Positions 61,183-64,000 of a stretch of DNA of 64,000 nucleotides are shown here, piece by piece (the stretch's first letter is position 1; the number at the start of each line of letters is the position of its first letter). The position numbers and the translations under genes were made by a program. Source of the stretch: Hypholoma sublateritium FD-334 SS-4 (lineage: Eukaryota; Basidiomycota; Agaricomycetes; Agaricales; Strophariaceae); assembly GCA_000827495.1 (NCBI GenBank), contig KN817536.1, positions 1 to 64,000 on the forward strand, written 5' to 3'. The notes under the pieces were generated by a model, which was not told the origin of the DNA, searched no databases, and worked only from the letters and a program-made list of their open reading frames with translations.

Positions 61183-63074
61183 CTAGGTGGGCGTCGGCGT
61201 GCGCGGGGGGGTCGGCGCGTCTGAGCCGGCGCCACCGTCGGGCGGCGTAGTGGGCTGTGGCGGCGGCGGTGGCGGCGGGCCCTCCGACGCGAACAGCGTC
61301 GAGCTCCGCGGCGTGCGCTCGCCGTCCTGCGGGCCGTCGTACGGTGCCGCCAGCCCGTACGTGAAGTTCCAGCCCATGTCCGGGAGCGGATCGGGCCGGC
61401 GCGCGGTGGTGCTCGTCAGCGCGGGCGGCGACGGCGCACTGGGCCCCACGACGAGTGCAGGCGCGTCGGTGTGTGCGCGCGCCTCCTCGATTGCGGACAA
61501 CACGGAGCGCAGCTTCGACGCCTCGGCGGCCTTGCGCTGCGCGCCCGGAACGGAGTGGCGCCGCGGCGTCGTGCTGCCGTTCGGCGGCGACACGCTGCCC
61601 GCGGCGGGCGGCGACGTCGAGCGCGACGGCGGCGAGGAGAGCGGCGAGGTCGCGCCCGCCCACGCGGTCGTCTCCGCCGTGAACGGCACGCCGCTCGTCG
61701 CGGGCAGCCACGAGGAGATCTTCGTGCTCGCGGAGGACGGCAGCGAGCGCACGCCGTCGGCCTCCGGGGTGCCCGCCATGGGGCTGGACGCGGTCGTGGA
61801 CATGCCCGTCATGATGGAGAGCGGCGCGAGGATGCTGAAGATCTGGTCCTCGGCCTGCGGGGGGCCGTACGAGTCGAAGGGGTCGGGCACGGACTGCAGC
61901 ATCGGCTCGATGACGGGGTCCGACCTGTGCGCGGGGGTGAGCAGGCTGACACGGTGCCCGCGGGCATGACATCATGAGCACACTCACGCCTTCGAGGTAA
62001 CGCGATCGAAAACGTCCATCTCGGAGCGCACCAGCACGCACACCTGCGAGAATAGATTAGACGTGACATAAGTAATTGAGTCGGACTGAATTAGAGGGGG
62101 GGGATGGGAACGCACCTTGTTCTGCACGGCGTTCCAGATTTCCTCCTCGTGCTCGATGATCTCCTGGTAATGAGACAGTTTCAGCTCGTCGAGCTCGTCG
62201 ACCTGGCGCTGGAGGACCGATAGCGCTTCGCGGAAGCTCTGCAGATCTGTGAAAAATGCAGTGAGCACGGCAATCCGGTGTCGTAACGCGCACACGTTGC
62301 CTACTCCGCTGCTTCTTGTTCATGCTGCGCAGCTCAGTCTCTCTGATTACATGGCTCTTTTCCCGGAGCGCTTTCTCATAATTTTGCGAGCGTTCCTGTG
62401 GAATGTCAGCCTTTCCCAAAAATAGGCGGAAAGTCGCAGCGCACTTACATTAACGACGTTTCGATACCCTTCCAGGTGCTGCCTCAGGGGCCGTTCGAAG
62501 TTCTTGTCCAAAGACTCGGACTACGGACCCCCAAATTAGTCTGCTTCAGGCAAGGGGGCAGCAAAACGCGCACCAGAACGTGCCAGAGGTTTCCTATGAG
62601 GTGATGCACTCCGGACGCCGCCTGTAGCCGTGTTCCAGCCTCGTACGTTGGCCCCTTCAGCCTGACACACAGATAAGCTAGGTGGGCAGGGCGCAGCACA
62701 GGATATGGGCGAGCCGACTCACCCACTGCAGCGCTCCATCGCATCCGCGAGTCCGCCCGTCGCCTTCGACATAGCGATAAGCGCCACCCGATACGCGGCG
62801 CTGCTGTTGACGAGCTAGAATGACACGACGAGCACAGATCGCGGTCAGCGAACGGGCAGCGGGCACACCGCGAGAGGCTCACATCCTCGTACGCCTGCAG
62901 ACTAGCTTTCAAATTAGCGCGGGTGATGATCTTCTCTGGCCCATTCGCGCCGAAGCTCATCGCTGATGCGTGTGTCGTGTCCGAGAAGGTAGGTGACGGC
63001 GGGCCTGAGGATATATTACGTTTGCCAGAACCAAATGCGAGCCCACGCAGAGAACCAGCTCGATTGCGAGCCAT
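61183..63074 (-). CDS. BAR-domain protein related to Ivy1
   Basis: The start at 63074 gives MARNRAGSLRGLAFGSGKRN. After a Ser/Pro segment, IITRANLKASLQAYEDLVN begins a long helical region: SAAYRVALIAMSKATGGLAD, ASGVHHLIGNLWHVL, KNFERPLRQHLEGYRNVVN, ERSQNYEKALREKSHVIRE, SFREALSVLQRQVDELDELK and HEEEIWNAVQNKVCVLVRSE. This pattern matches the fungal Ivy1 (Vps33/Ypt7-interacting, inverse-BAR) family, peripheral on vacuolar and endosomal membranes. The C-terminal ~240 residues are Pro/Ser-rich and disordered (GPPPPPPPQPTTPPDGG). The gene has about seven introns. The family link is by helical pattern and motif memory, so the exact name is tentative. Confidence 0.75.
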
Positions 63075-63580
63075 AGGGTGAAGGAGAATGTAAAGTTACG
63101 CACTGCCTCTGCCGGTGCTAATGAAGTGGAAACTGCCTTAAGCGGTAATCGCGGTCGCTGCCTGGCTACCCTGGGCAACATGGAACGCCCAACAGACGTC
63201 GCTCTCAGCTACACCGACAACTCGAGCGACTGCATAGACGAAGGATGAATTTTTTAGCCAATGGGATTAACTACAAATGTAGACTAGCGGGATTTCAGCT
63301 GCTCCAAATATTTCCCAATACTTGCAAGTAGCAATACTCAAAGAGTCAAAGCGATAAAAGCCAGTATACTCATTGCAGAGACTCAAGATTCAGTCTCGTA
63401 GCTCAGTAGCACTCGTCACTCAATAGTAGTTATTAAATATTGCGGATAGTACTGAAGGTGACGAAGCATTCATTAATGCACGATATAGTGATTGCATCGT
63501 TTAATGTGGTCGATACTATTGGCGGAGAGAGGAAGGGTGAGGCCTGGATAAAAATGACGATGCAAATTTCGACCCACCAA
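63075..63580. other. Intergenic region, Ivy1-like promoter and bL19m 3' end
   Basis: About 500 bp. A minus-strand open frame (62957-63181) overlaps the Ivy1-like start in another frame and has no motif. The 63240-63540 part is AT-rich again, so the high-GC block has ended. No gene is recognised. Confidence 0.45.
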
Positions 63581-64000
63581 CTACTTCTTTCCTCCTCCAG
63601 CCAGCATGCTCATCTTCTCCGGCGAATCCCTGAGGTAAAACAACTTCGCCCTCTTCATGCCTCCCTTCGGCGGTGGCCGCACCACTTTGATCTCCTTCAG
63701 GTGTGGCGAGTTCGGGAAGAGCTGCATCTCAATCCCTGTGCGATTCAGGATATTCCGCACGCGAATGGACGAGTCTGGGCCCCGTCGGCGTATGGCAATC
63801 AACACGCCGTTGAACACGGTAGGCGCCTGGTCGGAAATGACAGAGACGATGCTGCCGACGCGCAGCTGAGTCGGCGACTTCCGCGAGAACAGTTGCTTCA
63901 TCATCGCCTGCTTCTCTGCCGTGAAGAGATTCTGGTGCAGGTGTTGCATGAGGCCTTTGCCTTTTTGAAGAGCAGGGGTCAGGGTGCCGGGCATGGGAGG
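63581..64000 (-). CDS. IMG1: Mitochondrial large-subunit ribosomal protein bL19m (partial at window edge)
   Basis: The visible exon reads MPGTLTPALQKGKGLMQHLH and onward, with the bL19 core LRVGSIVSVISDQAPTVFNG, VLIAIRRRGPDSSIRVRNIL, GIEMQLFPNSPHLKEIKVV and a basic C-terminus, RDSPEKMSMLAGGGKK. The frame remains open to the window end, so upstream exons with the mitochondrial presequence probably lie beyond 64000 and the ATG at 63994 may be internal. Stop codon at 63581..63583. The match to bL19 is good; the N-terminus is incomplete. Confidence 0.88.
   Translation of the reverse strand, partial: PPMPGTLTPALQKGKGLMQHLHQNLFTAEKQAMMKQLFSRKSPTQLRVGSIVSVISDQAPTVFNGVLIAIRRRGPDSSIRVRNILNRTGIEMQLFPNSPHLKEIKVVRPPPKGGMKRAKLFYLRDSPEKMSMLAGGGKK

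Overview
The window is a gene-dense nuclear segment of a filamentous basidiomycete, most likely an Agaricomycete. Nearly every gene is cut by many canonical introns of about 50-60 bp, intergenic gaps are short, and the protein set is fungal: a GPI-type chitin deacetylase, Erb1, Mak32-like and Ivy1-like proteins, and a DUF6533-like multi-pass membrane protein typical of mushrooms. I see no transposon, tRNA, rRNA or CRISPR array. About 36 protein-coding genes are called; exon joins were worked out by hand from splice sites, reading phase and family motifs.

Layout. 0.5-9.7 kb: TFIIF alpha, a 1.3-kb gap, chitin deacetylase, a Ste20/GCK-type kinase and ribosomal protein L35. 10-18.7 kb: HIS6, mitochondrial hydroxyacid-oxoacid transhydrogenase, a membrane-anchored aspartic protease and a PPR protein. 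19-25 kb: a small secreted protein, OST1, mitochondrial uL22, a 57-residue protein and proteasome alpha1. 25-35 kb: the largest RNA polymerase III subunit and a CLASP/Stu1 protein. 35.5-41.4 kb: three thiol/cysteine proteins in a row (SelW-like Rdx, MIX23/Cid2, GILT), two ER-Golgi genes in divergent orientation (YOS1, TRS20) and a Q-rich protein. 42-53.7 kb: ARP4, ERB1, the membrane protein, an LLP/DUF2423 protein, SmF, NC2-beta and a Mak32-like pfkB protein. 54-61 kb: a markedly GC-rich block with a phosphopantetheinyl transferase, RPC34, an F-box-like protein and mitochondrial Asp-tRNA synthetase, followed by an Ivy1-like BAR protein and the end of mitochondrial bL19.

Themes. Most genes are housekeeping: transcription (TFIIF, NC2, Pol III RPC1 and RPC34), ribosome biogenesis and translation (ERB1, LLP, uL29, uL22m, bL19m, mtAspRS), secretion (OST1, YOS1, TRS20) and chromatin (ARP4). 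The least ordinary content is in gene structure: an 8-nt micro-exon that supplies the second redox cysteine of the Rdx protein, a membrane-protein gene with exons of 10, 12, 20, 21 and 28 nt, three GC-AG introns, and a long charged insertion in RPC34.
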